Shown here in pieces: positions 53,520 through 63,585 of a stretch of DNA of 64,000 nucleotides. This stretch comes from an uncultured Muribaculaceae bacterium. Lineage in GTDB: Bacteria > Bacteroidota > Bacteroidia > Bacteroidales > Muribaculaceae. Every line of letters starts with the position of its first letter. The stretch's first letter is position 1. The notes under the pieces were generated by a model. That model did no database searches, was not told the origin of the DNA, and saw only the letters and a program-made list of their open reading frames with translations. The position numbers were made by a program, and so were the translations under genes. Location of the stretch: positions 36,273 to 100,272 of the forward strand of contig CALUMG010000010.1 of assembly GCA_944321705.1 (NCBI GenBank), in the 5' to 3' direction.

Positions 53520-55767
53520 TAATGAAAACAGGAAATTTCAGGTCTTGGCGAAGTCAAAACCTGAAATTTCTTTAGAAGATCATATAGTAGATTGTCTGCA
53601 TGTGGCAGAACAATTCCCTGTGTGCTTTCCTCTAATGCCTTTAAAGGAACACAAGGAATTCTGGAAGCTGCTGTCTTATAGTGTAATTTTCCATGATACA
53701 GGAAAGGCCCATCAAGAATTCCAACGTATTCTCTATGGAATATCCAATGACCATGGTAGATGGTATAATCAACGTCATGAATTGTTTTCGTTATATTTCG
53801 TATACCAGGCTAATTTGTATCCGGATTTGAAAGAAAAAATTGCTTATGTCGTTGGCGGACATCATAAAAGTGCGGAAGAATTGTGCTATTTTGTACAACA
53901 CGCATATGATGAAACGATGGATGGTTGTTTATCTTACAGGGAAGAATGCTTGGGAAAGTTATGGAAAAACAAAGTATGGAAAATATTAGATAGATATGGA
54001 TTTACGAGTCAAGATACGGAAGTGATAGATATTTGCCATGTCGTTTCGAAATTGTACAAACCGTCGCCCAATGTCTTAGATTCTGATTTCTTTGAGAAAT
54101 TATTACTTGTAGGCTTTATGAAACATGCTGACCATTTGGCTTCGGCTGGAATTAAGAAGTTATATAAATTATCTGATGCAGATTTTTCTTTTTTGTTTGT
54201 GCACCCTCTTTATAACCATCAGCAGTCGGCATATCGTTCGAGTGGGAATGTGATTCTTTCTTCTCCTACAGGATCTGGAAAAACTGAGACTGCGATTTTG
54301 TGGATTAAAAACCAGCTGGAGGTTATAGGAGAAGGACGAGTATTTTACATCTTGCCTTTTACGGCCTCTATTAATGCCATGTATGAAAGACTAAGTAAAT
54401 GTTTTGGAGAGAATGGATTATTTGTCGGTATGCGACATGGTAAATTATTGCAATACTTAGAAAATAAAATGTATTCAGGCGATGATTCTTCTGTGTTTGA
54501 AGCAAGGGAAGCGTTGCTACATGATTTTAAATCAATGGTGGCTCCGGTTAATGTCGTTACTCCTTTTCAGCTTTTAAAACATTTGTTTGGTTTGAAAGGT
54601 TTTGAGAAGGGTATTGCAGAATGGTGTGGAGGATATTTTATTTTTGATGAAATTCATGCATATGACAGTAGAACTTTTGCCCAAATAATTGTTTTTTTGG
54701 AATTTATCGTCAACCACATGAATGCGCATGTTTTTATAATGACCGCAACATTACCTTCTTTTATGTTGTCGATTTTGTCAGAGCGACTTAAGCCATTGGA
54801 GCATATAGTAGCCGATAAAACGTTGTACGAAAAGTTCAATAGGCATAGAATATGTTTGGAGGCCGGTAAAATCCAAGATTCGTTATATAAGATTCAAGGT
54901 GATTTGGATGCTGGTAAGTCTGTATTAGTTGTGTGCAACACCGTAGAACAGGCTCAGGAGGTTTATTTGAAATTACGTTCATCAAATAAATTATTAATAC
55001 ACGGGTCTTTTAATGCAGAAGACAGAACTAAAAAAGAATTGAAACTGCAACAGGAGCAAGTAAGACTGTTGGTCGGTACGCAAGCCATAGAAGTAAGTTT
55101 GGACATAGATTATGATACAATCTATACGGAGCCTGCTCCGATTGACGCGTTAATTCAGAGATTTGGGCGTGTGAACAGGAGAATGAAAAAGGGGATTTGT
55201 TCATGTCATGTTTTTGAAGAACGGAATGAAAAGGATAAATTCATATATCCCGAGGAGTATGTGCGAAGAACGTTGATGGTGCTCACCGAGATAGTTGCTA
55301 ATAACCAAGGCTTGGTATTAGAGAAAGATATACAGAGAATGGTTGATTTTGTCTATCCTGATTGGAGCGAAAAAGAGGCGAAAGAGTTTGAAATGATATA
55401 TAATACTTTATCGTATTTAGTTGCACATGCACTTTCGCCATTGGTTTACGATTCGAAATCAGAAGAGGACTTTTACAAACAGTTTGCAGGGATCAAGGTT
55501 TTACCTGTCTGCTTGAAATCGAGATATCAAGAGTATCTTAGTAAAAAGCAGTTTGTTAAGGCTGACGGTCTGTTAGTTTCAGTAAACGAGAGCCGTTTGT
55601 ATAGCTTGATAAAAGATAAATCTGTTGATAGTGATACGTTTTATTATGAAGACGAGAAAGAAATTTTATATGGTAAAGATGTTAAAATAATATTGAGGAA
55701 ATATGATGAGGATTTGGGGCTTAAGATAAATGAGACGGATAAATGCGTCGAAACACAATTTTTATGA
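53506..55767 (+). CDS. cas3: CRISPR-associated nuclease-helicase Cas3 (HD plus DExH)
   Basis: 753 residues from ATG 53506 (MKETNNENRKFQ). Degrades target DNA after Cascade binding. N-terminal HD nuclease: 'LEDHIVDCLHVAEQF' and 'SVIFHDTGKAHQEFQ' (HD at about 62-63). Helicase: Walker A 'LSSPTGSGKTETAILW' (about 250), 'YFIFDEIHAYDSRTF' (DEIH at about 380), 'FIMTATLPSFMLS', 'LLIHGSFNAEDRTKKE', 'LVGTQAIEVSLDIDYD', and 'LIQRFGRVNRRMKKGICSCH'. All motifs are intact, so interference should be active. The start lies inside the 3' end of cas5. Confidence 0.95.
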   Translation: MKETNNENRKFQVLAKSKPEISLEDHIVDCLHVAEQFPVCFPLMPLKEHKEFWKLLSYSVIFHDTGKAHQEFQRILYGISNDHGRWYNQRHELFSLYFVYQANLYPDLKEKIAYVVGGHHKSAEELCYFVQHAYDETMDGCLSYREECLGKLWKNKVWKILDRYGFTSQDTEVIDICHVVSKLYKPSPNVLDSDFFEKLLLVGFMKHADHLASAGIKKLYKLSDADFSFLFVHPLYNHQQSAYRSSGNVILSSPTGSGKTETAILWIKNQLEVIGEGRVFYILPFTASINAMYERLSKCFGENGLFVGMRHGKLLQYLENKMYSGDDSSVFEAREALLHDFKSMVAPVNVVTPFQLLKHLFGLKGFEKGIAEWCGGYFIFDEIHAYDSRTFAQIIVFLEFIVNHMNAHVFIMTATLPSFMLSILSERLKPLEHIVADKTLYEKFNRHRICLEAGKIQDSLYKIQGDLDAGKSVLVVCNTVEQAQEVYLKLRSSNKLLIHGSFNAEDRTKKELKLQQEQVRLLVGTQAIEVSLDIDYDTIYTEPAPIDALIQRFGRVNRRMKKGICSCHVFEERNEKDKFIYPEEYVRRTLMVLTEIVANNQGLVLEKDIQRMVDFVYPDWSEKEAKEFEMIYNTLSYLVAHALSPLVYDSKSEEDFYKQFAGIKVLPVCLKSRYQEYLSKKQFVKADGLLVSVNESRLYSLIKDKSVDSDTFYYEDEKEILYGKDVKIILRKYDEDLGLKINETDKCVETQFL

Positions 55768-55783
55768 TAAAAAAATATATAAG

Positions 55784-56299
55784 ATGCAAGTAACAGGAAC
55801 ACATTTTAATTACTATCAAATATGTCATCGAAAGTTATGGTTGCATGCCAATGGAATATGTTTTGAGCATGCTTCCGACCTCGTTTTTGAAGGCAAATTG
55901 ATTCATGAAGATTCTTATCCGCAGCGTTCTGCGAATTATGAAGAGATTGAGTTGGATGGAATCAAAGTGGACTATTATGATGCAAGGCGTAAAGTGATAC
56001 ATGAAATAAAAAAGTCAAATAAGGTCGAAATTGCGCATGAATGGCAGTTGAAATACTATATTTATGTATTTGAACAAAATGGCATGGAAGGGGTAACCGG
56101 CATATTGGAGTATCCGGCATTGCGTAAGACTACTGAAGTCGCGCTGAGTGATGCTGATCGTGAGCGTATATCCGGCATGATAACTGAAATACAAAGTATC
56201 ATATCGGACGATGATTGCCCACCGTTGCTGAATAAGGGGATTTGTAAGAATTGCAGTTATTTTGAATTTTGCTATGCCAATGAGGAGATTGAGTCATGA
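55784..56299 (+). CDS. cas4: CRISPR adaptation exonuclease Cas4
   Basis: 171 residues from ATG 55784 ([20 protein letters not shown]); the frame is open upstream into the cas3 end. RecB-type nuclease that trims prespacers and selects PAMs. Seen: '[10 protein letters not shown]', '[20 protein letters not shown]' (Asp, Glu, Lys of the active site), '[15 protein letters not shown]', and iron-sulphur Cys in QICHRK plus the '[19 protein letters not shown]' triplet. Overlaps cas1 by 4 bases. Confidence 0.93.
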   Translation: MQVTGTHFNYYQICHRKLWLHANGICFEHASDLVFEGKLIHEDSYPQRSANYEEIELDGIKVDYYDARRKVIHEIKKSNKVEIAHEWQLKYYIYVFEQNGMEGVTGILEYPALRKTTEVALSDADRERISGMITEIQSIISDDDCPPLLNKGICKNCSYFEFCYANEEIES

Positions 56300-57312
56300 A
56301 AAAGACGTTTTATTTATTTAATTCAGGAATTTTGGAGCGAAAAGATAATACTTTGAAGTTCACTCCCTGTACTGTGGATGATGAAGTCGCGGCTGCCAAT
56401 GTTCAGCCACGTTATTTGCCTGTTGAGGATATTAGTGAGTTCTATGTTTTCGGTTCTTTGCAAGCAAACAGCGCGCTGTTTAATTTTCTTGGACAAAAAG
56501 ATATTGTAGTGCATTTTTTTGATTATTATGAAAATTATACAGGTTCGTTCATGCCACGCGACTGTTTGCTTTCAGGAAAAATGCTCCTGGCGCAGACTTC
56601 CAACTATCAGAATCTTAAGAAAAGAATGATAATTGCCCGTAAGTTTATTGAAGGAGCTGCATATAACATGCTTAAAAATCTGCAATACTATAATCGTCGC
56701 GGAAAGGATATGGATGGTTTGATGGAATTAATGCGTAATTTTGCCGATCAAATTTCAGAAGCCAAGACCACAGAAGAGCTAATGGGTGTGGAAGGACAAA
56801 TTAGACAGTTATATTATGAGGCATTTAATTTAATAATCAATGATTTTGAAATGGGAAACCGCACTAAGCAACCGCCACAAAATGAAGTTAATGCCTTGAT
56901 TTCTTTTGGTAACATGGTGTGTTATACGGTTTGCTTGAGAGCCATTCATCAAACACAGCTTAATCCTACAATCAGCTATTTACACAAACCAGGGGAAAGA
57001 CGTTATTCGCTTGCGTTGGACATTGCGGAAGTTTTCAAGCCTATCATAATAGATCGTGTGATATTCAAGGTATTGAATCGGAAAGAGATTCAAGAAAAGC
57101 ATTTCGATAAAAAGATGAACAAATGTTTGCTTAATTCTATCGGAAAGAGGATTTTTGTAAAAGCGATTGAAGAACGTTTGAATGAGACAATCAAGCACCG
57201 TTCTTTGAAAAGGTCGGTGAGTTATCGACATTTGGTAAAACTTGAATGTTATAAACTGGTCAAGCATTTACTGGCAATAGAGGAGTATAAACCATTTAAA
57301 ATGTATTGGTGA
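56296..57312 (+). CDS. cas1: CRISPR integrase Cas1 (type I-B)
   Basis: 338 residues. With Cas2 integrates new spacers at the leader end. Metal ligands appear in '[18 protein letters not shown]' (Glu), '[18 protein letters not shown]' (His) and '[19 protein letters not shown]' (Asp). N-terminal beta domain: '[20 protein letters not shown]'. Overlaps cas4 (ATGA) and cas2 (TGATG), so the three adaptation proteins are made together. Confidence 0.96.
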   Translation: MKKTFYLFNSGILERKDNTLKFTPCTVDDEVAAANVQPRYLPVEDISEFYVFGSLQANSALFNFLGQKDIVVHFFDYYENYTGSFMPRDCLLSGKMLLAQTSNYQNLKKRMIIARKFIEGAAYNMLKNLQYYNRRGKDMDGLMELMRNFADQISEAKTTEELMGVEGQIRQLYYEAFNLIINDFEMGNRTKQPPQNEVNALISFGNMVCYTVCLRAIHQTQLNPTISYLHKPGERRYSLALDIAEVFKPIIIDRVIFKVLNRKEIQEKHFDKKMNKCLLNSIGKRIFVKAIEERLNETIKHRSLKRSVSYRHLVKLECYKLVKHLLAIEEYKPFKMYW

Positions 57313-57575
57313 TGTATGTGATTTTAGTATATGATTTTAGAGAGAAGCGTGTTGGAAAAATGCTTAAATTATGTCGCAGATATTTGAATTGGATTCAGAA
57401 CTCTGTGTTTGAAGGAGAAATTTCTGAAGCAAGATTGAAAGAATTGCTTATGAAAAGTGGCAAATTTATGGATAAAGATGAGGACAGTATCATTGTTTTC
57501 AAAGGGTTGTCTCAGATGTCGATGGAAAAGCAGATAATTGGTCGAGAACGTTCTTCAACTGATGTCTTTTTGTGA
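57312..57575 (+). CDS. cas2: CRISPR adaptation protein Cas2
   Basis: 87 residues from ATG 57312 ([20 protein letters not shown]), sharing one base with the cas1 stop. Ferredoxin fold, forms the Cas1-Cas2 integration complex. 'ILVYDFREKRVGKMLKLCRR' and 'RYLNWIQNSVFEGEISEARL' are typical, with the catalytic-like Asp near residue 8 intact. Last gene before the leader. Confidence 0.95.
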   Translation: MYVILVYDFREKRVGKMLKLCRRYLNWIQNSVFEGEISEARLKELLMKSGKFMDKDEDSIIVFKGLSQMSMEKQIIGRERSSTDVFL

Positions 57576-57789
57576 CAGGTTAATTGTCAATCCATGCACA
57601 ATTGTTTGCAAATTGAATAATTAGAATGTTATTAGGTCTTTGACATATTGAAAATCAATTAATTAAAAACATGTCGATGACTTGGTATTTTTTTATTATT
57701 AAAGGTCGACATATTTTTGGGCGTTATTTTGTATATTCGCGTTGGATAATCTGTTGGTTCCCAACATGAATTTATTTTTAAGAATGAGG
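57576..57789 (+). promoter_or_regulatory. CRISPR leader
   Basis: 214 AT-rich bases between cas2 and the first repeat, on the side where repeats are most uniform. Contains GGTCTTTGACATATTG (57634-57649) and an inverted repeat ATGTCGA (57671-57677) with TCGACAT (57706-57712). TATTTTTG (57712-57719) may be a -7 box for the array. Confidence 0.7.
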
Positions 57790-60702
57790 CTTTTAATTGT
57801 ACTATAAGGAATTGAAACTTACACTGGCGAAATTATAACTGTGCCTTGTGGAACTTTTAATTGTACTATAAGGAATTGAAACAAAGCTGTCAATGCTGAG
57901 GATGATATTTATCCATCCTTTTAATTGTACTATAAGGAATTGAAACGGCGATGCACGCTGTTCGTTCTTCCGAATCTCGTAACTTTTAATTGTACTATAA
58001 GGAATTGAAACGTATTAACTTGACACAAAAGCATTTTTTTCATAACTTTTAATTGTACTATAAGGAATTGAAACACTGTAAGAATATCAAATTATTATGA
58101 ATATGAAAACTTTTAATTGTACTATAAGGAATTGAAACATTAAACTAGTACCGGCGGAGAGGACATCTCCGCCACTTTTAATTGTACTATAAGGAATTGA
58201 AACCCAGACAACGACAAAAGATCGGAAAGCTTCTGATACTTTTAATTGTACTATAAGGAATTGAAACAGCATCAACAGAAGCTGCACCAAGCGCGCGAAC
58301 ACTTTTAATTGTACTATAAGGAATTGAAACAGCTTTATCCTGCGCAGCACCGTCGTCTGGCTCTCGACTTTTAATTGTACTATAAGGAATTGAAACCTTG
58401 GCGAGCAGTATCTTGTCGAGACGCTTGCGGTCTTTTAATTGTACTATAAGGAATTGAAACCATACTATTCTCTCCTGTTGATTGTACGAAGTTACTTTTA
58501 ATTGTACTATAAGGAATTGAAACGAGAATGCAAATGTAGTGAGAGAAAACAATACTTTATTCTTTTAATTGTACTATAAGGAATTGAAACTCCGAAGTGT
58601 AAGAAGGATTCAACTTCAAATCTTCTTTTAATTGTACTATAAGGAATTGAAACAGAGTTAATTTAATAGGAAAGAAAATTGGCAGATTCTTTTAATTGTA
58701 CTATAAGGAATTGAAACTGTTGAACCGTACATAATGCCGTGCTAACTCTTCTTGCTTTTAATTGTACTATAAGGAATTGAAACTTTACAAGGCGTTATAT
58801 GACGTTTTGCGTGCCGAGCTTTTAATTGTACTATAAGGAATTGAAACAAAAAAGAAACTTTTGTTGGCATACCCCCCCAAAACTTTTAATTGTACTATAA
58901 GGAATTGAAACATTAAAAACATGATGAAAAATGAAGATTTTATTTTGCTTTTAATTGTACTATAAGGAATTGAAACAGGCTCACGGCTGGCACGACGAGG
59001 AACACAACGTCTTTTAATTGTACTATAAGGAATTGAAACTTAATAAAAGGAGAGGAGGAATTCTCTTCAGTAAACTTTTAATTGTACTATAAGGAATTGA
59101 AACTTAGAAAATTGTTGTAAACTTCCATCTAACCAACTTCTTTTAATTGTACTATAAGGAATTGAAACATTTTCACGGATTTAATACTCCTATATCTGTT
59201 TTCTTTTAATTGTACTATAAGGAATTGAAACGAGGACAAGCAAGTAGCTACCTTGCGGGATATGTCTTTTAATTGTACTATAAGGAATTGAAACTTCAAT
59301 CACGCTCCGGGAAACGATGCCGCGTTGGTGCTTTTAATTGTACTATAAGGAATTGAAACTCGTGATAATAATGCAACGGCTGCACGAGCGCGACTTTTAA
59401 TTGTACTATAAGGAATTGAAACTGGTTATTTTATTTGTTCAAGTCGTGGCGGCTGCCCTTTTAATTGTACTATAAGGAATTGAAACCAAATAAGGAGAAG
59501 CATCTTCCCATTGCGAGTTTCCTTTTAATTGTACTATAAGGAATTGAAACGTATTTAAATGCATCCTAACAAAATTCCTATCCCGCTTTTAATTGTACTA
59601 TAAGGAATTGAAACTAGTGATGCAGCTAAATCCTTGCAAGGAAAGCGGACTTTTAATTGTACTATAAGGAATTGAAACAAGGTGCAAGTTCAGGATGTTT
59701 CATAACCGGGGATCTTTTAATTGTACTATAAGGAATTGAAACAGCGATTTATGGTGTGTGAGTGAGGGTTACAACTCCTTTTAATTGTACTATAAGGAAT
59801 TGAAACACAAGTGCAAGTGGTGTATCGTACCGAAAAAGGACTTTTAATTGTACTATAAGGAATTGAAACACTCTGACGGACGAGCGAGTTAAAACGGGCT
59901 TTCGCTTTTAATTGTACTATAAGGAATTGAAACATAGTCTTTGCATAATTAATCACATTAGTTTCACCACTTTTAATTGTACTATAAGGAATTGAAACCT
60001 TCGACTCCTCTGGAAGTCTTTTGAGTCTTCTATTACTTTTAATTGTACTATAAGGAATTGAAACCCGCCAGATATGGCTAAGTAAGGATTGAAACCTGCT
60101 CTTTTAATTGTACTATAAGGAATTGAAACAGAAGCGCATTTGCGACGGGTTGCGCCTTACTATCTTTTAATTGTACTATAAGGAATTGAAACCCAAAACC
60201 GCATACGCTTCCATGTCACGGAGCGCCTTTTAATTGTACTATAAGGAATTGAAACATACTGGAATGCTTGAAAGCATGCTGACAAGATGCCTTTTAATTG
60301 TACTATAAGGAATTGAAACTTCCTGTACTATTTGATACATTGCATTCCCGTTTGACTTTTAATTGTACTATAAGGAATTGAAACAGCGGATTTATGTCGA
60401 CAGAAATCGGGAGAGTAACTTTTAATTGTACTATAAGGAATTGAAACATTGTTACTTCATTCTACTACAAAGCCCCAGCCGCTTTTAATTGTACTATAAG
60501 GAATTGAAACTCGGCAGGACGGGCATTAAAGGTCCAAATAGTCTGACTTTTAATTGTACTATAAGGAATTGAAACAACATAAGGTCTTTATTAAAATTGC
60601 AATAGTGCATCTTTTAATTGTACTATACGGAATTGAAACACAGATAGTAGCAGGCAACATTGTCTTTCTGTCCGACTTTTAATTGTACTATAAGGAATTG
60701 AA
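57790..60702 (+). CRISPR. Type I-B CRISPR array, 46 repeats and 45 spacers
   Basis: The repeat is 29 bases, beginning CTTTTAATTGTAC and ending GGAATTGAAAC, with TATAA between. Repeat starts run from 57790 to 60676 with spacers of 34-38 bases (mostly 34-36). All repeats seem identical except the 45th (60611), where TATAAGG reads TATACGG, and the last (60676), whose final AAC is lost after GAA. Decay at the 3' side and the cas2-side leader indicate transcription to the right, with the newest spacers near 57.8 kb. The 3' end ATTGAAAC gives the 8-base crRNA tag after Cas6 cleavage. No spacer origin could be checked here. Confidence 0.98.
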
Positions 60703-60745
60703 TGACTAGTTCTAAATAATTGTAACGGTTGTTTAGGACTAGTCA
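60703..60745. repeat. 14-bp inverted repeat abutting the last CRISPR repeat
   Basis: TGACTAGTTCTAAA (60703-60716) and TTTAGGACTAGTCA (60732-60745) pair along 14 bases with one G-T, loop 15 bases. It begins exactly where the terminal repeat loses its consensus. No T run follows, so it is a weak terminator candidate; it may be an array end barrier or scar. Confidence 0.7.
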
Positions 60746-60989
60746 CCGATTGATGATTTATGATTATCGCTCCAACGAAATGAAAGGAACTCGTAAAATA
60801 CGGAAATTGGGTATAATGGAATAAAACGAGTTTCATTTGCACCCAAGTCGGATAAACACACTGTCATATATACTTTATTGTGCCGGTAATTTTGCAAACA
60901 ACTGCCGTGAAGCAATTAAACAAAATCATCGACACAATAAAATAACAATGACAAATGAGTTTCAATATCCCTACCTAAAGATACAAAAA
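60746..60989. other. Intergenic stretch past the array, no gene supported
   Basis: About 240 bases, AT-rich. A plus-strand frame beginning at 60837 continues antisense into the GH43 gene and lacks any recognisable domain. Nothing else is seen. Confidence 0.5.
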
Positions 60990-61031
60990 AGCCAACTAAT
61001 TCGCAATGCTTTGTGTATGAATCAGTTGGCT
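60990..61031 (-). terminator. Terminator of the GH43 gene
   Basis: On the minus strand a 13-bp stem with one mismatch (60990-61002 and 61019-61031, AGCCAACT ends) followed by six T, 31 bases beyond the GH43 stop. Confidence 0.85.
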
Positions 61032-61061
61032 GATTTTATGGTATTTACTGAATATCCTTAT

Positions 61062-62453
61062 CTATTTCTTACTTTTTCCTTGGAATTTCAATTCCCACAA
61101 GGATGGAGTTGCGGCAGTGCTGTCGGCCGGAACGAATTCCACTTTAACGGCATCGCATTCTTTGCCTACTGATACAAGCACAGGAGACCCTGTTGCCCCA
61201 TTTTGTGTAAAATCGGCAGCCGTCGTCCATGAGGCACCATTGTCTTGCGATGTTTCAACCTTGAAGTAATATTGTTTCCACGGATATTCAGGCAATATCC
61301 TTACGGTGTCAATCAAGACCTTGCCATCGAACGTAGCCGTCATCATTGCCGTGCTGTCACTTTCGGCTGCCTGCCAACGCGTCCCGTTTGAATTGTCGAA
61401 AGCACATTGCACAGTAAAGTCTGAACTTTCGCTGCTGCTTGCCTCAACCGAAGCCGGTTCAATCCATGATGCAGCAAGGCGGTCGGCAAGAGGGAAAGAT
61501 GCACTGTTGAAAGGTATTATGGTTGCGATAGTGTCTCCTATGCATTCAAGCGGAGCTATGCAAGTCTGCCTGTAAGCCGTTCCTTCCACATAGGGCAAAC
61601 GATGTTTATGATAAAGGATATAGTCTCGTCCATCGCATGTAATCACAGTGTGGTGTCCCGGCCCATAAACTTTAAGATCGTCATGCGCCTTTAATATCGG
61701 GCTGTTCACAGCTTCGGTAAATGGGCCAAATGGATTGTCGCCTACTGCATATCTCACCTTATAAGTCGTGTCCAATGTTTTCCCATCGCTATAAGTGAGG
61801 AAATACTTTCCATTTCGTTTAAGCATGAGCGGACCTTCAAAATAGTTGGTCGGTGTCACATCCTTCGGCTCGCCTTTGAACGAACACATGTCATCGCCCA
61901 ATTCGGCAACGTAGCAATGGCCGTTCACCCAGTTCCATCCAGAACCCCAGTATAAATAAGCTTTCCCGTCATCATCGATGAATGCCTCGGCATCTATTAC
62001 ATGATAAGTCATGGTCGTGTCAGCAGCAATCAAAGGCTTGTCTCCAAGTGCATTCTCCCACGGACCGAGAGGAGAATCGGCTTTCCCACACCAAACTTCC
62101 GAACCGACAGACACATACATGTAATATTTGCCATCGCGTTCCACAACCGATGGAGCCCAAACCATGTTCTCGTTGGAAAGTGGCGAAGTGCAGGCCTCTT
62201 TGGTTGGCCAATTCAACTTATGCCATTCCCAATTATGGAAATCAACGGTAGTCCAACATGAAAGGAATTCGGTGCCCCACGGATCGGCCGTGGCATACAG
62301 ATAAAAAGTACCATTAAGTTGTACGACAGAAGGGTCTGCAAAATATCCGGGAAGAACCGGGTTGTCCAAATGTTGCATTTCGCTCTCGACAGAAGAACAA
62401 CTTGCCATCAAGGCCCCTGCAACCATCGCACTGAACATTGATTTTAGTTTCAT
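61062..62453 (-). CDS. Glycoside hydrolase family 43 lipoprotein with discoidin-like domain
   Basis: 463 residues. N-terminal lipoprotein signal (MKLKSMFSAMVAGALMASCS, lipid-attached Cys after LMAS). Five-bladed propeller of GH43, which cleaves arabinofuranosides or xylosides: catalytic-base Asp in 'PVLPGYFADPSVVQLNGTFY', pKa-modulating Asp in 'HVIDAEAFIDDDGKAYLYWG', proton-donor Glu in 'TNYFEGPLMLKRNGKYFLTY'. Residues about 335-463 resemble an F5/8 C-type carbohydrate-binding domain ('QCAFDNSNGTRWQAAESDST', 'KVETSQDNGASWTTAADF'). It would sit on a membrane surface. It is isolated between the CRISPR array and the Mrr gene and has no SusC/D neighbours. Confidence 0.9.
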   Translation of the reverse strand: MKLKSMFSAMVAGALMASCSSVESEMQHLDNPVLPGYFADPSVVQLNGTFYLYATADPWGTEFLSCWTTVDFHNWEWHKLNWPTKEACTSPLSNENMVWAPSVVERDGKYYMYVSVGSEVWCGKADSPLGPWENALGDKPLIAADTTMTYHVIDAEAFIDDDGKAYLYWGSGWNWVNGHCYVAELGDDMCSFKGEPKDVTPTNYFEGPLMLKRNGKYFLTYSDGKTLDTTYKVRYAVGDNPFGPFTEAVNSPILKAHDDLKVYGPGHHTVITCDGRDYILYHKHRLPYVEGTAYRQTCIAPLECIGDTIATIIPFNSASFPLADRLAASWIEPASVEASSSESSDFTVQCAFDNSNGTRWQAAESDSTAMMTATFDGKVLIDTVRILPEYPWKQYYFKVETSQDNGASWTTAADFTQNGATGSPVLVSVGKECDAVKVEFVPADSTAATPSLWELKFQGKSKK

Positions 62454-62554
62454 AATAAACGAGGTAATTTAGAGAAATTTATTTTTATTATTCACGATAT
62501 TTGTCAATTTATGATTTCTATAAAGAACATCATATTTTCTTAATATCCATTGTA

Positions 62555-63487
62555 TTACTTATCATCTTCCATGGAATCCCAGTAATCGCTGTCTAATTTC
62601 ATCACTTTAAACGTCATTTCAGTTTGGAGTCCCAACCCGAAATCGTAGATGTATTCCGTTAATTGATGTCCATTAATTAAAATGACTGTCGGTGAGCCGT
62701 TCAAGCTTTCCACATAGTCTGTTGCCCCTTTCGTGAAATCGGAAGTGGTGATGAATACTCCCTTCTTAGACGGAGTCCCGGCAACGGCACCGACAAAACT
62801 CTGCACTTCGCTACGTCCGACATTGTGATCCAAAGCATATCGTTTGGCTTGAATCGAAATATGATTGAACCCCAGGATGTCTTCCTTGATGATGCCGTCG
62901 ATGCCTCCGTCATTGGAGAGTCTAGTAACGATTCCTGAATTTTTTACTTCTCCGCCATATCCCATTGCTTGAAGCAACTTAACGACCAGTCTCTCAAATT
63001 CTTGAGGTTTCTTGCCAAGAATCGTTGTGAGAATCTCCGATTGAATGGATTGCTTGATGTTATCATAAGAATTGTACAACCGTTCTTGTGGAGTCGGTTC
63101 ATTTTCGTCACTGCCAACAGCAACTTCCGATTCTCCTTTGGCCTTTATGCTTTTCTTGGGAGTTCGAGCATTAACAGTCGTTTTAATATATACGCTTATC
63201 TGTTCATCGGTACATGAATTAAGCATTGACAACCCTTTGTCGCTGATTTTATAATCTCCACGTTTCGGCTTCTCGACCAATCCTGCAATAAACAAATAAG
63301 ATAACGCCCATGAAATACGATCCAAGAAGATTTCCCCATTGCCCGACGGATACCATGCATTCATTTCCTCCTCGGTCAAATGAAAATGCTCGGCCAATGG
63401 GACACGGAAATCTTTTACCCTCATGACAGCACCATTTTTTAATATTTTCAAAGCCTGAATCCTAATTTCATCAAACTGCGGTATCAT
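62555..63487 (-). CDS. mrr: Mrr-family type IV restriction endonuclease
   Basis: 310 residues. N-terminal winged-helix Mrr_N (about residues 1-95, 'MIPQFDEIRIQALKILKNGA', 'WALSYLFIAGLVEKPKRGDY'), then an Mrr catalytic PD-(D/E)xK domain: 'FERLVVKLLQAMGYGG' and 'SNDGGIDGIIKEDILGFNHI' (Asp near 194), 'SIQAKRYALDHNVGRSEVQS' (Gln-Ala-Lys near 213), and 'GVFITTSDFTKGATDYVES'. Mrr enzymes cut modified foreign DNA. A TATATTTG -7 box lies at 63522-63515 on its strand. No methylase is adjacent, as expected for type IV. Confidence 0.92.
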   Translation of the reverse strand: MIPQFDEIRIQALKILKNGAVMRVKDFRVPLAEHFHLTEEEMNAWYPSGNGEIFLDRISWALSYLFIAGLVEKPKRGDYKISDKGLSMLNSCTDEQISVYIKTTVNARTPKKSIKAKGESEVAVGSDENEPTPQERLYNSYDNIKQSIQSEILTTILGKKPQEFERLVVKLLQAMGYGGEVKNSGIVTRLSNDGGIDGIIKEDILGFNHISIQAKRYALDHNVGRSEVQSFVGAVAGTPSKKGVFITTSDFTKGATDYVESLNGSPTVILINGHQLTEYIYDFGLGLQTEMTFKVMKLDSDYWDSMEDDK

Positions 63488-63585
63488 TTGTATGTACTAA
63501 TTATATTATTTATACAAATATACGGAAATAATTAAAACTCAAAATTTTAATAACTTATATTTCTCATGTTACTAAAATAATGCTA

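Noticed and set aside
58087..59956. Minus-strand open frames inside the CRISPR array (58087-58552 and 59726-59956)
   Set aside because: They are translations of the repeat itself (recurring IPYSTIK and FLIVQLK), not genes.
60837..61172. Plus-strand frame between the array and GH43
   Set aside because: No domain or promoter, and its second half is antisense to the GH43 gene.
61062..62453. GH43 gene as a component of the defence island
   Set aside because: It has all the features of an ordinary polysaccharide-degrading lipoprotein with its own terminator; nothing links it to defence.
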